Positions 38,543 to 49,319 of a stretch of 64,000 bases of DNA are shown here, piece by piece; within the stretch, counting starts at the first letter, position 1; the number at the start of each line of letters is the position of its first letter. This DNA is from an uncultured Bellilinea sp. GTDB taxonomy: Bacteria; Chloroflexota; Anaerolineae; Anaerolineales; Anaerolineaceae. The notes beneath the pieces were generated by a model. The model had not been told where the DNA came from. It saw nothing but the letters and a program-made list of their open reading frames with translations, and searched no databases. Position numbers and translations under genes: made by a program. Location: the NCBI GenBank assembly GCA_938040735.1, contig CALHYE010000013.1, positions 186,001 to 250,000 on the forward strand. Reading direction: 5' to 3'.

Positions 38543-39646
38543 ATGATTCGTAAAGTTCGCCCCTTATTTTTCCTTTTAGTTGTTGTTGGGCTGATCTTAT
38601 CAGCCTGTACGCCGGCAGCAACGCAAGCCCCTTCCGAACCGGGCCAACCCCAGGTGACCGTTGAAAAAGTCATTGAAACTCAGCTCGTAGAAGTTGAAAA
38701 GCTCATCACCCCCACCCCCGGTCCGGTAGAAGGCACCATTCTTGTGGATGGTTCCAGCACAGTAGCGCCGATCACTCAAGCGGTCGCTGAGGAGTTTGCG
38801 AAAGTTTATCCGCAGGTGCGCGTGCCGGTTGGGATTTCCGGTACCGGCGGCGGTTTTAAGAAATTCTGCAACGGCGAAACCGACATTTCCGACGCTTCGC
38901 GGCCGATCAAACCCTCTGAGGTTGAGCTTTGCCAGAAAAACGGAATTGAATACATCGAATTGCCGGTTGCTTTCGACGGCCTGGCTGTCATGGTCAATCC
39001 CGCGAATAACTTTGCCAGCTGCCTGACCGTTGAAGAACTCAAAAAGATTTGGGAACCGGCTGCCGAAGGGGTTATCACCAACTGGAGCCAGGTGCGCGAG
39101 GGCTTTCCCAATCAACCTTTGACCCTCTACGGCGCGGGCACCGATTCGGGCACTTACGACTACTTCACCGCAGCGATTGTCGGTAAAGAAGGAGCAAGCC
39201 GCGGCGACTTCCTGCCCAGCGAGGATGATAATGTTTTGGTGCAAGGTATTGCCGGAGACACCAACGCGCTTGGTTTCTTTGGGTTAGCTTACTACGAAGA
39301 AAACACCGACAAACTCAAACTGGTTGCAATTGACAACGGCGATGGAAACTGCGTCCTCCCCGATATCACGACCGTGTCCCAAGGGACTTATCAGCCGCTC
39401 TCTCGCCCGCTCTTCATTTACGTGAATCGCGCCCGGGTGGATGAAAAGGATGAGATCAGTCTCTTCATTGATTTCTACCTGAAAAACGCCGGTGAGCTTT
39501 CAAGGGAAGTTGGTTATATTCCGCTGACCGATGAAATTTATCAGCTGGCGCAGAAACGCTATGATAACCGCGTCACCGGTTCAGTCTTTGAAGGTCAAGG
39601 TTCAACCATTGGCGTTTCACTGGCTGATTTGCTTTCCAAAGAGTAA
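38543..39646 (+). CDS. pstS: Phosphate ABC transporter substrate-binding lipoprotein
   Basis: Lipobox ...[65 protein letters not shown]. Confidence 0.95.
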   Translation: MIRKVRPLFFLLVVVGLILSACTPAATQAPSEPGQPQVTVEKVIETQLVEVEKLITPTPGPVEGTILVDGSSTVAPITQAVAEEFAKVYPQVRVPVGISGTGGGFKKFCNGETDISDASRPIKPSEVELCQKNGIEYIELPVAFDGLAVMVNPANNFASCLTVEELKKIWEPAAEGVITNWSQVREGFPNQPLTLYGAGTDSGTYDYFTAAIVGKEGASRGDFLPSEDDNVLVQGIAGDTNALGFFGLAYYEENTDKLKLVAIDNGDGNCVLPDITTVSQGTYQPLSRPLFIYVNRARVDEKDEISLFIDFYLKNAGELSREVGYIPLTDEIYQLAQKRYDNRVTGSVFEGQGSTIGVSLADLLSKE

Positions 39647-39725
39647 ATTTCAGTTCGCTTAGAATGGCGGGGATGGGACGATTCCAATTCGTCCCATTCC
39701 CTGTGTCAAAGAGGGAAACTTGCAA

Positions 39726-40646
39726 ATGACTACCACAATTCACTCTCTAAACCCCCAAAACCACCTGAAGCGCGACCGGGAAAGAAAAATTGTCCGGGCT
39801 CTGACTTTTATCTTCGCTCTTGTTTCCGTCGGCACCACTGCCGGCATTATTTATGAACTCCTAAAGGAAACCGTCCTGTTTTTCCAAGAAGTCTCCATTA
39901 TTGAGTTTTTTACCGATACCCGGTGGACGCCATTGTTTGCCTCAAAGCGGTTTGGCGTTCTTCCTCTGGTCAATGGGACTTTACTGGTCGCTGCCGGAGC
40001 AATGCTGGTGGCTGTACCCCTTGGTTTATTGGCAGCGATCTTCCTAAGCGAGTACGCTTCGGAAAGAATGCGCAAAGTCCTGAAACCGATTTTGGAAGTT
40101 CTGGCAGGCATTCCAACCGTCGTTTATGGTTATTTTGCTCTGCTATTTATTACACCGATTTTAAGAGACCTCTTTCCTGAAACCCAAATTTTCAACGCCG
40201 CCAGCGCCTCGATCGCCATGGGGTTTATGATTTTGCCGTTGATGGCTTCGGTCTCGGAAGATGCTCTTTCAGCGGTGCCGCGTTCGCTTCGTGAAGCATC
40301 TTACGCATTGGGCGCCACCAAATTTGAAACAGCCGTTCAGGTGGTTCTGCCGGCGGCGCTTTCTGGCGTGGCTGCGGCGTTCATCCTCGCAGTTTCGCGC
40401 GCTATCGGCGAGACGATGATCGTGGCGATTGCCGCCGGTCAACAACCCAAACTGACACTCAACCCGCTCCAGTCCATTGAAACGATGACCGCCTACATCG
40501 TTCAGGTCAGTCTTGGTGATACTCCCCATCAAAGTATCGCCTACAAAACGATCTTTGCGGTGGGTATGTTGTTATTTGCCATGACGCTGGTCATGAACAT
40601 CATCAGTTATTTCATCACCAAACGCTTCCGGGAGAAATACGAATGA
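39726..40646 (+). CDS. pstC: Phosphate ABC transporter permease PstC
   Basis: [36 protein letters not shown]...[16 protein letters not shown]...[27 protein letters not shown]-type sequence; gene order. Confidence 0.93.
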   Translation: MTTTIHSLNPQNHLKRDRERKIVRALTFIFALVSVGTTAGIIYELLKETVLFFQEVSIIEFFTDTRWTPLFASKRFGVLPLVNGTLLVAAGAMLVAVPLGLLAAIFLSEYASERMRKVLKPILEVLAGIPTVVYGYFALLFITPILRDLFPETQIFNAASASIAMGFMILPLMASVSEDALSAVPRSLREASYALGATKFETAVQVVLPAALSGVAAAFILAVSRAIGETMIVAIAAGQQPKLTLNPLQSIETMTAYIVQVSLGDTPHQSIAYKTIFAVGMLLFAMTLVMNIISYFITKRFREKYE

Positions 40647-41530
40647 GTACGCTTACTGCCCTCAAAGATGTCACCTTTGAACGCAACCTTTCCTTCCGAA
40701 AACTGAAAGGCAAAATCTTTGAAATACTTGCCTTTTTTGCTATTCTATTAGGAATCGCCATGCTGCTAACCCTGTTGGTTGATGTATTTTTGGACGGTTT
40801 GCCATGGCTGAGTACCCGTCTGTTTACCGAGTTCCCTTCCCGTTTTCCCGAAAAAGCCGGCCTCCGCTCCGCCTTACAGGGATCCATTTGGCTGATGTTT
40901 CTGACCGCTCTCATGGCTATCCCCGTTGGGGTTGGCGCAGGCATCTATCTGGAAGAATTTGCGCCCCAAAATCGGATTACCCGCTTTATTGAAATCAACG
41001 TTGCCAATCTGGCCGGGGTGCCTTCTATCATATACGGCCTGCTGGGTTTGGGGCTGTTTGTGCGGCAACTTGGATTAGGCCGAACCCTTATCGCCGGCGC
41101 AATGACCATGGCGCTGCTGGTTTTGCCGATTATCATCGTGACCACCCGTGAAGCCATCCGCGCGGTACCCAATTCCATTCGTCAGGCCGCCCTGGCAATC
41201 GGTGCAACCGATTGGGAGGTTTCACGCGATCATGTCCTGGTTTATTCTGCCCCTGCCATTCTCACCGGGGTGATTCTCGCCATGTCTCGCGCTATTGGAG
41301 AAACCGCTCCTCTAATCACCATTGGCGCCCTGACCTACATAGCCTTTGACCCGAAGGGGCCTTTCGACATTTTTACGGTCTTGCCCATTCAAATCTTTAA
41401 TTGGGTTTCTTTGCCTCAACCAGCTTTTCATGGTTTAGCGGCAGCAGGCATTATAATATTATTGATTGTCCTGCTTTCCATGAATGCTCTGGCGATCTGG
41501 TTGCGCAACCGCCTGACAATCCACTGGTAA
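40643..41530 (+). CDS. pstA: Phosphate ABC transporter permease PstA
   Basis: [89 protein letters not shown]. Confidence 0.95.
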   Translation: MSTLTALKDVTFERNLSFRKLKGKIFEILAFFAILLGIAMLLTLLVDVFLDGLPWLSTRLFTEFPSRFPEKAGLRSALQGSIWLMFLTALMAIPVGVGAGIYLEEFAPQNRITRFIEINVANLAGVPSIIYGLLGLGLFVRQLGLGRTLIAGAMTMALLVLPIIIVTTREAIRAVPNSIRQAALAIGATDWEVSRDHVLVYSAPAILTGVILAMSRAIGETAPLITIGALTYIAFDPKGPFDIFTVLPIQIFNWVSLPQPAFHGLAAAGIIILLIVLLSMNALAIWLRNRLTIHW

Positions 41531-41554
41531 GATGTATTGGAGCTAAAAACCGAA

Positions 41555-42346
41555 ATGGACAACAATCACAACACCGTTCTGGAAACAAAAAACCTGAATA
41601 TCTATTACGGCGATTTTTTAGCCATTAAGGATGTCAATTTTAAGGTCTTTCGCCATCAAATCACGGCGATTATCGGACCATCCGGCTGCGGGAAATCAAC
41701 GCTCCTTCGTTCCTTCAACCGCATGAATGAGCTGGTGCCATCGGCTCGTTCGGAGGGAAAAATCCTTTTTAACGGCGAGGATATTTACGATCCCTCGATT
41801 GACCCGGTCGAAGTCCGCCGACGAATTGGCATGGTCTTTCAAAAACCCAATCCCTTTCCCAAATCAATTTACGAAAACATTGCCTGGGGATTGAAAATTA
41901 ATGGCTTTCGCGGTTCAAAATCCGAATTGGACGACCTGGTTGAACAGGCTTTGCGCGGGGCTGCCTTATGGGATGAGGTCAAGGATAAGTTGGATCAGAG
42001 CGGATTGTCCCTCTCCGGCGGGCAGCAGCAACGCCTCTGTATCGCGCGGGCGATTGCCATCAAACCGGAAGTCATTTTGATGGATGAACCCGCCTCAGCG
42101 CTTGACCCCATTGCCACACTCAAAATCGAAGATTTGATGCGCGAACTGAAAGAAAATTATACAATTGTCATAGTGACCCACAACATGCAGGAAGCTGCCC
42201 GCGTATCCGATTACACAGCCATGATGATGCTGACCGGCGATGAAGAACGCTCGGGCACGGTGATCGAATTTGACCAAACGAATGTTATCTTTACCCGCCC
42301 GAAAGATAAACGCACCGAAGATTACATCACCGGGCGTTTCGGCTAA
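41555..42346 (+). CDS. pstB: Phosphate ABC transporter ATPase PstB
   Basis: [72 protein letters not shown]. Confidence 0.97.
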   Translation: MDNNHNTVLETKNLNIYYGDFLAIKDVNFKVFRHQITAIIGPSGCGKSTLLRSFNRMNELVPSARSEGKILFNGEDIYDPSIDPVEVRRRIGMVFQKPNPFPKSIYENIAWGLKINGFRGSKSELDDLVEQALRGAALWDEVKDKLDQSGLSLSGGQQQRLCIARAIAIKPEVILMDEPASALDPIATLKIEDLMRELKENYTIVIVTHNMQEAARVSDYTAMMMLTGDEERSGTVIEFDQTNVIFTRPKDKRTEDYITGRFG

Positions 42347-42370
42347 ATCTCAAACAGGAAAGGCTTTCCA

Positions 42371-43051
42371 ATGCCACGCGACACCTTAATCCGACAAATC
42401 AACCAGATACGGGATGAAATTCTTATTCTTGGCAGTATGGTGGAGCAGGCCACCCTCTCTGCAATTCAGGCATTAAAGAACCGCGACATCCATCTGGCAC
42501 GCGAGATTTTCGAAGCCGATCAGACCATCAACGAAAAACGCTTTGCCATCGAAAATGCCATCATCACCCTCATGGCGACCCAGCAACCCATGGCGCGCGA
42601 TCTTCGCGAAATGACCGCTATGCTGGAAGTCAACACCGAACTGGAACGCATGGGAGATTACGCCAAAGGAATTGCCAAAGTCGTCACCCGCCTCGGCGAA
42701 GGCGAAGTCATTATTCCGATTCAGGAAATTGATAAAATGGCGGAAATTGCCGTCAGTATGCTGCACCGCGCTCTGGGGGCTTTTGTTTCGGAAAACCATA
42801 CCCAGGCACTTGCCATTCCAAAAGAGGATGATCAGGTTGACGAACTCTTCAATCAGGCTTACCGAAAGATTGTCGAGGCAATGATAGCCAATCCCGCCCT
42901 GATTGATCACACCAATCTCATGCTATGGGTGATTCATAATTTAGAACGTCTGGCAGACCGGGTCACTAACATCTGCGAACGCACCGTTTTCAGCGCCACT
43001 GGGGAATTGTTTGAAATTGACGGCATGGACGAAGACGACGCCAACGTTTAA
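42371..43051 (+). CDS. phoU: Phosphate signalling protein PhoU
   Basis: 226 aa; LGSMVEQATLSAIQAL, ARDLREMTAMLEVNTELERMGDYAKGIAK, NLERLADRVTNICERTVF. Confidence 0.95.
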   Translation: MPRDTLIRQINQIRDEILILGSMVEQATLSAIQALKNRDIHLAREIFEADQTINEKRFAIENAIITLMATQQPMARDLREMTAMLEVNTELERMGDYAKGIAKVVTRLGEGEVIIPIQEIDKMAEIAVSMLHRALGAFVSENHTQALAIPKEDDQVDELFNQAYRKIVEAMIANPALIDHTNLMLWVIHNLERLADRVTNICERTVFSATGELFEIDGMDEDDANV

Positions 43052-43078
43052 CTGGCATCTCCTTCTTGACAACCCTTC

Positions 43079-43107
43079 CTCCCCGTCGTAAATGACGGGG
43101 AGTTTTT
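43079..43107 (+). terminator. Intrinsic terminator after phoU
   Basis: ctccccgtc-gtaaat-gacggggag-TTTTT, 9-bp perfect stem. Confidence 0.92.
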
Positions 43108-43132
43108 ATCTTCTTAAAAGCCGACCAGACAA

Positions 43133-43141
43133 TGCTATAAT
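43133..43141 (+). promoter_or_regulatory. Extended -10 of CHAD-ppx promoter
   Basis: TGCTATAAT, 31 nt before ATG at 43172, downstream of the phoU terminator. Confidence 0.6.
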
Positions 43142-43171
43142 GAAAGATAGTCAGCAAGGAGAGGTGACCTG

Positions 43172-44191
43172 ATGCCAAAATCCCCGGTTAATCAAAATAT
43201 TCAAATTTTTGGCGCTGCCATCATCCTGAGGCAATTGAGCGCGATGGTAGATGAAATTGAAGGCGTGAAGAAAGCCGAAGATATCGAAGCCGTCCACCGC
43301 ATGCGGGTTGCCACCCGCCGTCTTCGCAGCGCTTTACCCATTTTTGGCCCCTTCCTCGCCCCGCGCCGCCATGAAAATTGGCGCAAACGCATTCGCGCCA
43401 TTACCCGTGCGTTAGGCTCTGCCCGCGATACGGATGTTCAAATTGAGCATCTCGGTGAACTGGTCAGCCGGCTTAGCCCCCCCGAACGAGCGGGTGTGCG
43501 CCGCCTCTTGTTGCGCATGCGCCAGCGCCGGCGCGAGATGCAAAAAGATGTCCTCAAAGCCCTGCGCCGTTTGGAGAAAGACAATCTGATCGCTGAAATC
43601 ACCCAGAAACTTGCACCTTTTGAAATCTACAAAAATCAACTGGATTCAGGCGATCCTGCTTTACGAAAGTTAGCCGATGAACACATTCAGGCGCGGTTGG
43701 ATGAGTTTCTTGCCTTTGAGCCGTATGTGACCCGGCCGGAATGCGTGACCGAATTGCACGCCATGCGGATTGCGGGTAAACACCTGCGTTACACCCTGGA
43801 ATTTTTCGCCCCCCTTTTTGAGGATGAGTTAAAACCATTTATCAAGTCCCTGCGGCAGTGTCAGGACTTGCTGGGAGCGATTCACGATGCGGATGTCTGG
43901 ATTGCCTACCTGCCGCAATTCATCGAAGAAGAACGCCAACGCACCATTGATTATTTTGGCCACCCGCGTCCGTTCAAGCGCTTGTTGCCCGGATTGTTGT
44001 ACTACCGAGAGTTGCGGGAACAGGAGCGCCAAAATCTCTATCAGCAATTCGTCCATTCCTGGGGGGAATGGCAGGGGGAAAACTTGTGGGAAAACCTGCG
44101 CCGCAGAGCGGCCGTTGATGATTCCTCTCCAAATCCCGACTCACAGGGGAAAGCCGCTTTTGACCAAACAACTACTCAGCCGGAGGTATGA
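43172..44191 (+). CDS. CHAD domain protein
   Basis: VHRMRVATRRLRSALPIF, ITRALGSARDTDVQIEHL, LHAMRIAGKHLRYTLEFFAPLF, CQDLLGAIHDADVWI. Confidence 0.95.
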   Translation: MPKSPVNQNIQIFGAAIILRQLSAMVDEIEGVKKAEDIEAVHRMRVATRRLRSALPIFGPFLAPRRHENWRKRIRAITRALGSARDTDVQIEHLGELVSRLSPPERAGVRRLLLRMRQRRREMQKDVLKALRRLEKDNLIAEITQKLAPFEIYKNQLDSGDPALRKLADEHIQARLDEFLAFEPYVTRPECVTELHAMRIAGKHLRYTLEFFAPLFEDELKPFIKSLRQCQDLLGAIHDADVWIAYLPQFIEEERQRTIDYFGHPRPFKRLLPGLLYYRELREQERQNLYQQFVHSWGEWQGENLWENLRRRAAVDDSSPNPDSQGKAAFDQTTTQPEV

Positions 44192-44195
44192 ATAA

Positions 44196-45779
44196 ATGGA
44201 GAATTCAGAAGCCCCTTCAAAAAGCCGGGTGGTCGGTTTTATTGACATCGGCACAAACTCCATCCGTCTTTTGCTGGTGCGCATCAATCCCAATAAGACC
44301 TATCAAGTGCTTACCGCCCAAAAAGAAGTGGTGCGACTCGGCGAGGGCGAATTCATCGAACAAACCCTCCAGCCCGAAGCGATGGATCGCGCTATTACTG
44401 TGTGCCGAAAATTTGCCGAACTGGCCCGCCAGCGCCAGGCGGAAGAAATCATCGCGGTAGCCACCTCGGCCACTCGCGAGGCCAGCAACAAAGGCGAATT
44501 CATCCAACGCCTGAAGGACGAAGCCGGTCTGGATGTCCGCGCCATTTCCGGACTGGAAGAAGCCCGCCTGATTTATCTGGGTGTCGCCTCCGGCGTTCAT
44601 CTTGCTGACCGGCAGGCCTTATTCATTGACATTGGCGGCGGCAGCACTGAAATCATTGTTGGCGACCAGCAGCAGTATCACCTGCTGGACTCCCTCAAAT
44701 TAGGCGCAATCCGCCTGACAACCATGTTTTTTTTGCCGGATGAACAGCAACCCATCTCGCCGATTCGTTATGCGTTGATTCAAAATTATGTCCGCAACAT
44801 TATTGTGCGCACCATCCAGCGCGTTCAACCCTACAAAATTGATGTCGTTTACGGCTCTTCCGGTACCATTCTCAACCTGGCAGATATTGCCGCCAGTCGC
44901 TTTTTCAAGCGCAAACTGGAACGCGAGGATGAAATCACCCATGCCCAGCTCAAAGAAGTGATTCAAGTTCTCTGTGAAGCCAATTTAGAAGAACGCCGTC
45001 AGATTCCCGGCATAAACCCCGACCGGGCGGATATCATCATTGCCGGGGCGGCAATCATTGATACCATCATGGAAGAACTCAAATTGCCCTCTTTCCGCCC
45101 CAGCGAACGAGGTCTGCGGGATGGATTGCTGATAGATTATCTCTCCCGCACCGATCAATCTCTTATGCTCGGTCAAATGACCGTACGGGAACGTTCCGTG
45201 CTGCACCTGGCGCGCACCGTCAACTTTGACGAGCCGCATGCCCGACATGTCGCCCGCCTGGCTTTACAGTTATACGATTCGGGGTATCAAATCGGCCTGC
45301 ACCGATTAGGCCGCTGGGAGCGCGAACTGCTGGAATACGCCGCTCTACTCCATGATATTGGCGCTTTCCTTTCCTATCAAAACCATCAGATGCACACCTA
45401 CTACCTGATCCGCAACGCCGATTTATTGGGCTTTGATCAGAAAGAGATTGCCATCATGGCGTTGGCCAGTCTGCACCACCGCAAAGCGCTCCCCAGTAAG
45501 AAAGAGCCGGAATTTGCCGCACTGGATAAGGATTCGCAGACGGCTGTCAAGGTGCTTGGAATTATCCTTCGTCTGGCCGAAAGTCTGGATCGCAGTCACA
45601 TGGGCGCAGTGCATCGTGCCCGTTTCGTCTCCGGCGAAAAAAAAGAAGTCATCCTTGAAATGTTTTCGGATCAGGATTGTCAACTAGAACAATGGGGTGT
45701 TGAAAATCACCTTGAAGCGTTTGAAAAAACCTTCAACCGCCCGCTGGTTGTGCGGGTGATTGCCAAGTCAACGGTTTAG
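44196..45779 (+). CDS. ppx: Exopolyphosphatase (Ppx/GppA) with C-terminal HD-type domain
   Basis: GFIDIGTNSIRLLLVRI, ATSATREASNKGEFIQRL, FIDIGGGSTEIIVGD, PSERGLRDGLLIDYL; HARHVARLALQLYDSG...AALLHDIGAFLSYQNHQMHTYYLI. Confidence 0.95.
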   Translation: MENSEAPSKSRVVGFIDIGTNSIRLLLVRINPNKTYQVLTAQKEVVRLGEGEFIEQTLQPEAMDRAITVCRKFAELARQRQAEEIIAVATSATREASNKGEFIQRLKDEAGLDVRAISGLEEARLIYLGVASGVHLADRQALFIDIGGGSTEIIVGDQQQYHLLDSLKLGAIRLTTMFFLPDEQQPISPIRYALIQNYVRNIIVRTIQRVQPYKIDVVYGSSGTILNLADIAASRFFKRKLEREDEITHAQLKEVIQVLCEANLEERRQIPGINPDRADIIIAGAAIIDTIMEELKLPSFRPSERGLRDGLLIDYLSRTDQSLMLGQMTVRERSVLHLARTVNFDEPHARHVARLALQLYDSGYQIGLHRLGRWERELLEYAALLHDIGAFLSYQNHQMHTYYLIRNADLLGFDQKEIAIMALASLHHRKALPSKKEPEFAALDKDSQTAVKVLGIILRLAESLDRSHMGAVHRARFVSGEKKEVILEMFSDQDCQLEQWGVENHLEAFEKTFNRPLVVRVIAKSTV

Positions 45780-46505
45780 AAAGTCCGGCAGAGATGGCTG
45801 CCACTCCATCTGGATTTTAAACACGGTTTGAAAAACCCGGCTAATTTGTTCGGCCACGTCTCGAACTGGCGGACAGGGCGAGAGCCAGTCGCCCATTGCA
45901 GCCATTTGCACCCCATTCAATCCGCAGGGTATGATTCCTTGCCAGTAGACCATCTCCGGTTGAACGTTCAGCGCAAACCCATGCCGCGTTACCCCACGCG
46001 CATCTACTTTGACCCCGATTGAGGCGATTTTGACCGGCAGACGGAATTCACCACCGGCTTTATTCACCCACACACCCGTCAAGCCTTCCCGCCGGAAGGC
46101 TTCAATTCCATAAAATGCCAGCGCCCGAATCAGGGTTTCTTCCAATTTTCGCACATAACCGACAAAATCAGCCTGCGGCAGGCGCTCACCCTGCCAGCCG
46201 GGGGTTGCCAGCGGCAGCAGCGGATAACCAACCAGTTGACCCGGGCCGTGGTAAGTAATATCCCCACCGCGATCAACCTCAAAAATGGCAATGCCCCGCC
46301 GTTGAATTTCTTCCGGCGGCCAGAGGATATGCTCGCGCCCACCGCGGCGGCCGATGGTGTAGGTATGGGGATGTTCCAGTAAAAGCAAGGTGGGAGGCTG
46401 ATCGCCGACCGCAATGCGCTCCGCCAGCCGGTTCTGCAAGTCCCAGGCGCGTTGATACTCAACTTCTCCCAACCAGTAAACCTGACAAGACTTTAAATTT
46501 TCCAT
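45768..46505 (-). CDS. lipB: Octanoyltransferase
   Basis: LLLEHPHTYTIGRRGGREHIL, VDRGGDITYHGPGQLVGYPLL, GVWVNKAGG, KIASIGVKVDARGVTRHGFALNV. Confidence 0.96.
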   Translation of the reverse strand: MENLKSCQVYWLGEVEYQRAWDLQNRLAERIAVGDQPPTLLLLEHPHTYTIGRRGGREHILWPPEEIQRRGIAIFEVDRGGDITYHGPGQLVGYPLLPLATPGWQGERLPQADFVGYVRKLEETLIRALAFYGIEAFRREGLTGVWVNKAGGEFRLPVKIASIGVKVDARGVTRHGFALNVQPEMVYWQGIIPCGLNGVQMAAMGDWLSPCPPVRDVAEQISRVFQTVFKIQMEWQPSLPDFLNR

Positions 46506-46540
46506 AGGCTATTTTCTGAATGGCTTTGCGATAGTCTTGA

Positions 46541-46564
46541 GGTCAAGTATACCCGCACTTGACC
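46541..46564. promoter_or_regulatory. Perfect 8-bp inverted repeat with 8-nt spacer in lipB/clpB intergenic region
   Basis: GGTCAAGT-atacccgc-ACTTGACC. Confidence 0.75.
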
Positions 46565-46702
46565 ATTTCCTTCAACGATTTCTTAACATTTTCTAATATT
46601 CGATAGACGCGAATCTTATATTACCAGCCTAACATGAGAACAGCCATTATAGACCCTAGATGGATTTATTGGTACAAATTGCTATGATCAGGAGGTAAAA
46701 AA

Positions 46703-49297
46703 ATGAACTTAGACAAATATACCCAAAAAGCTCAGGAGGCAATATTTCAGTCCCAACGGTTGGCGCAGGACTTGAATCATCAGGCTATTGAACCGGCTCA
46801 TCTTCTGTTGGCGTTGATTCAACAGGAAGATGGAGTCGTTCCCGCCGTAATCACTCGCATTGCTGGCAGCGTGTTGGCCATCCGCCAGGAACTGACCCAG
46901 GAACTTGAAAAGCGCCCGAAAGTGTACGGCGCCAGCGGGGAGATCGGTCTTTCGCGTGCGGCAAGCGATGTGCTCAACGCGGCTGAACGCTACGCCAAAG
47001 GGATGCAGGACGATTATGTCTCCACCGAACATATTTTGTTGGGGTTGACGGAGAGCATCGAAGGCCGGCGGCTCAGCCAGTATGGCGTAACCAAAGAAAC
47101 CATCCTGAAAGCCTTGGCATCGGTACGGGGTACCCAACGGGTTACTTCCCAAAACCCGGAAGCCACCTATCAGGCATTGGAAAAGTTTGGTCGCGACTTG
47201 ACCGCCATGGCGCGTCAAGGCAAACTCGATCCGGTCATCGGGCGGGATGAAGAGATTCGCCGCGTCATTCAAATCCTTTCTCGCCGCACCAAGAACAACC
47301 CGGCCTTGATCGGCGACCCCGGCGTGGGTAAAACCGCCATTGTGGAAGGGTTGGCTCAGCGCATCGTCAACGGCGATGTACCGGAAGGGCTGAAGCACAA
47401 ACGCATCGTCCAGTTGGATATGGGTGCGCTGGTCGCCGGCGCAAAATACCGCGGCGAATTTGAGGAGCGTCTCAAAGCCGTTTTGCACGAGATCACCAGC
47501 GCAGCCGGTGAAGTCATTTTATTTGTGGATGAGATGCATACGGTGGTTGGGGCTGGCGCGGCTGAAGGCGCTATGGATGCTGGCAACATGCTCAAGCCAA
47601 TGCTGGCGCGCGGTGAACTGCACATGATTGGCGCAACCACCCTTGATGAATACCGCAAACACGTCGAAAAAGACCCGGCTCTCGAACGCCGCTTCCAACC
47701 CGTGCTGGTTGAAGAACCTTCGGTAGAGGATACCATCAGCATCTTGCGAGGCCTTAAACAGCGCTATGAAGTCCATCATGGCGTTCGCATTACCGATGCG
47801 GCTGTCATCGCGGCGGCTACCCTTTCGCACCGCTATATAACCGACCGCCACCTGCCCGATAAAGCGATTGACCTGATTGACGAAGCCGCTGCCCGCCTGC
47901 GCACCGAAATTGACTCGAAGCCGCAGGCGTTGGACGAGGTGGATCGTCAAATCATGCAATTAGAAATCGAACGGCAAGCCTTACAAAAAGAAAAGGATAA
48001 GGCTTCCAAAGAACGGTTGGAGAAGCTGGAACAAGAACTGGCCGATTTGCGCGAACGCGCCGCCGAATTGTATACCCGCTGGGAGACCGAAAAACAAGCC
48101 ATTGCTGCCCTGCGGGAAGTAAAGGAAAAAATCGAGCAGGCGCACATTGAAATGGAAGACGCCGAGCGGCGCAATGACCTGGAAAAAGCGGCCCGCCTGC
48201 GCTATGGTCTGCTGCGCGAATTGGAACAGCAGTTGCGCGAAGCCGAAAATCGTCTGAAAGGAATTCAGGCGGAAGGCGCCCTGCTGAAAGAAGAAGTGGA
48301 CGCCGAAGAGATTGCCGAGATTGTCTCGCGCTGGACGGGTATTCCTGTTTCGCGCCTGATGGAAGGCGAAATGCAGAAATTGCTGCACATGGAAGAGCGT
48401 CTGCATCAGCGCGTGGTTGGACAGGATGAAGCTATCCGGGTGGTATCCAATGCGGTGCGCCGCGCCCGAGCCGGCTTACAGGATCCAAACCGCCCCATTG
48501 GGTCATTTATCTTCCTTGGGCCAACCGGCGTTGGTAAAACCGAACTGGCGCGCGCGCTGGCGGAGTTTCTCTTTGACGATGAGAAAGCCATGATCCGCAT
48601 TGACATGAGCGAGTATCAGGAAAAGCACACCGTTTCGCGGCTGGTTGGCGCTCCGCCGGGTTATGTCGGCTACGAGGAAGGCGGGCAGTTGACCGAAGCC
48701 GTCCGCCGCAAACCGTATAGTGTGGTGCTGTTCGATGAAATCGAAAAAGCCCACCCGGAAGTCTTCAATGTCCTATTGCAGCTGCTGGACGACGGGCGCT
48801 TGACCGATGGTCAGGGGCGCACGGTAGATTTTCGCAATACGGTAGTCATCATGACTTCCAACCTCGGCGGCGAATTATGGTTGAACCATGCCGCTGGCAA
48901 ACCAGGACGGGAAACGCTCAACCGTATCCTGCAAGCTCACTTCCGGCCAGAGTTCTTGAACCGCATTGATGAGATTGTGGTCTTTGATTCGCTCACCCGT
49001 GACGATCTGGTCAAAATTGTGGACATCCAGTTAGGCCGGCTTGCAAATCTGCTGGCGCAACGCGGTTTGAAACTGGAGGTTACTCCGGCAGCCAAAGAAT
49101 ACCTGGCGCAAGCAGGTTACGATCCCGACTTTGGCGCTCGACCGTTGAAACGCACTATCCAGCGCGAAGTGCAGGATGTACTGGCGCTTAAAGTCCTTTC
49201 GGGCGAATTCAAAGAAGGCGACACTATTCTGGTGGATGCTGACCCCCAAGGCTTGGTGTTTCATTCCATTGTAGAGGGTGAACCGGTTGAAGCCTGA
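46703..49297 (+). CDS. clpB: ATP-dependent chaperone ClpB
   Basis: 864 aa; two Walker A ([37 protein letters not shown]), middle coiled-coil domain, [36 protein letters not shown]. Confidence 0.96.
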   Translation: MNLDKYTQKAQEAIFQSQRLAQDLNHQAIEPAHLLLALIQQEDGVVPAVITRIAGSVLAIRQELTQELEKRPKVYGASGEIGLSRAASDVLNAAERYAKGMQDDYVSTEHILLGLTESIEGRRLSQYGVTKETILKALASVRGTQRVTSQNPEATYQALEKFGRDLTAMARQGKLDPVIGRDEEIRRVIQILSRRTKNNPALIGDPGVGKTAIVEGLAQRIVNGDVPEGLKHKRIVQLDMGALVAGAKYRGEFEERLKAVLHEITSAAGEVILFVDEMHTVVGAGAAEGAMDAGNMLKPMLARGELHMIGATTLDEYRKHVEKDPALERRFQPVLVEEPSVEDTISILRGLKQRYEVHHGVRITDAAVIAAATLSHRYITDRHLPDKAIDLIDEAAARLRTEIDSKPQALDEVDRQIMQLEIERQALQKEKDKASKERLEKLEQELADLRERAAELYTRWETEKQAIAALREVKEKIEQAHIEMEDAERRNDLEKAARLRYGLLRELEQQLREAENRLKGIQAEGALLKEEVDAEEIAEIVSRWTGIPVSRLMEGEMQKLLHMEERLHQRVVGQDEAIRVVSNAVRRARAGLQDPNRPIGSFIFLGPTGVGKTELARALAEFLFDDEKAMIRIDMSEYQEKHTVSRLVGAPPGYVGYEEGGQLTEAVRRKPYSVVLFDEIEKAHPEVFNVLLQLLDDGRLTDGQGRTVDFRNTVVIMTSNLGGELWLNHAAGKPGRETLNRILQAHFRPEFLNRIDEIVVFDSLTRDDLVKIVDIQLGRLANLLAQRGLKLEVTPAAKEYLAQAGYDPDFGARPLKRTIQREVQDVLALKVLSGEFKEGDTILVDADPQGLVFHSIVEGEPVEA

Positions 49298-49319
49298 GTA
49301 AAAGAGCCCGATTGAAAAA

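Noticed and set aside
38600-39244. 214-aa minus-strand ORF opposite pstS
   Set aside because: Antisense to a confident PstS; no domain recognised.
46506-46702. CIRCE or canonical HAIR element at clpB
   Set aside because: Neither TTAGCACTC-N9-GAGTGCTAA nor CTTGAGT-N7-ACTCAAG is present; the inverted repeat found has different arms and spacing.
46709-47488. 259-aa minus-strand ORF opposite clpB
   Set aside because: Antisense to conserved ClpB sequence; no support as coding.
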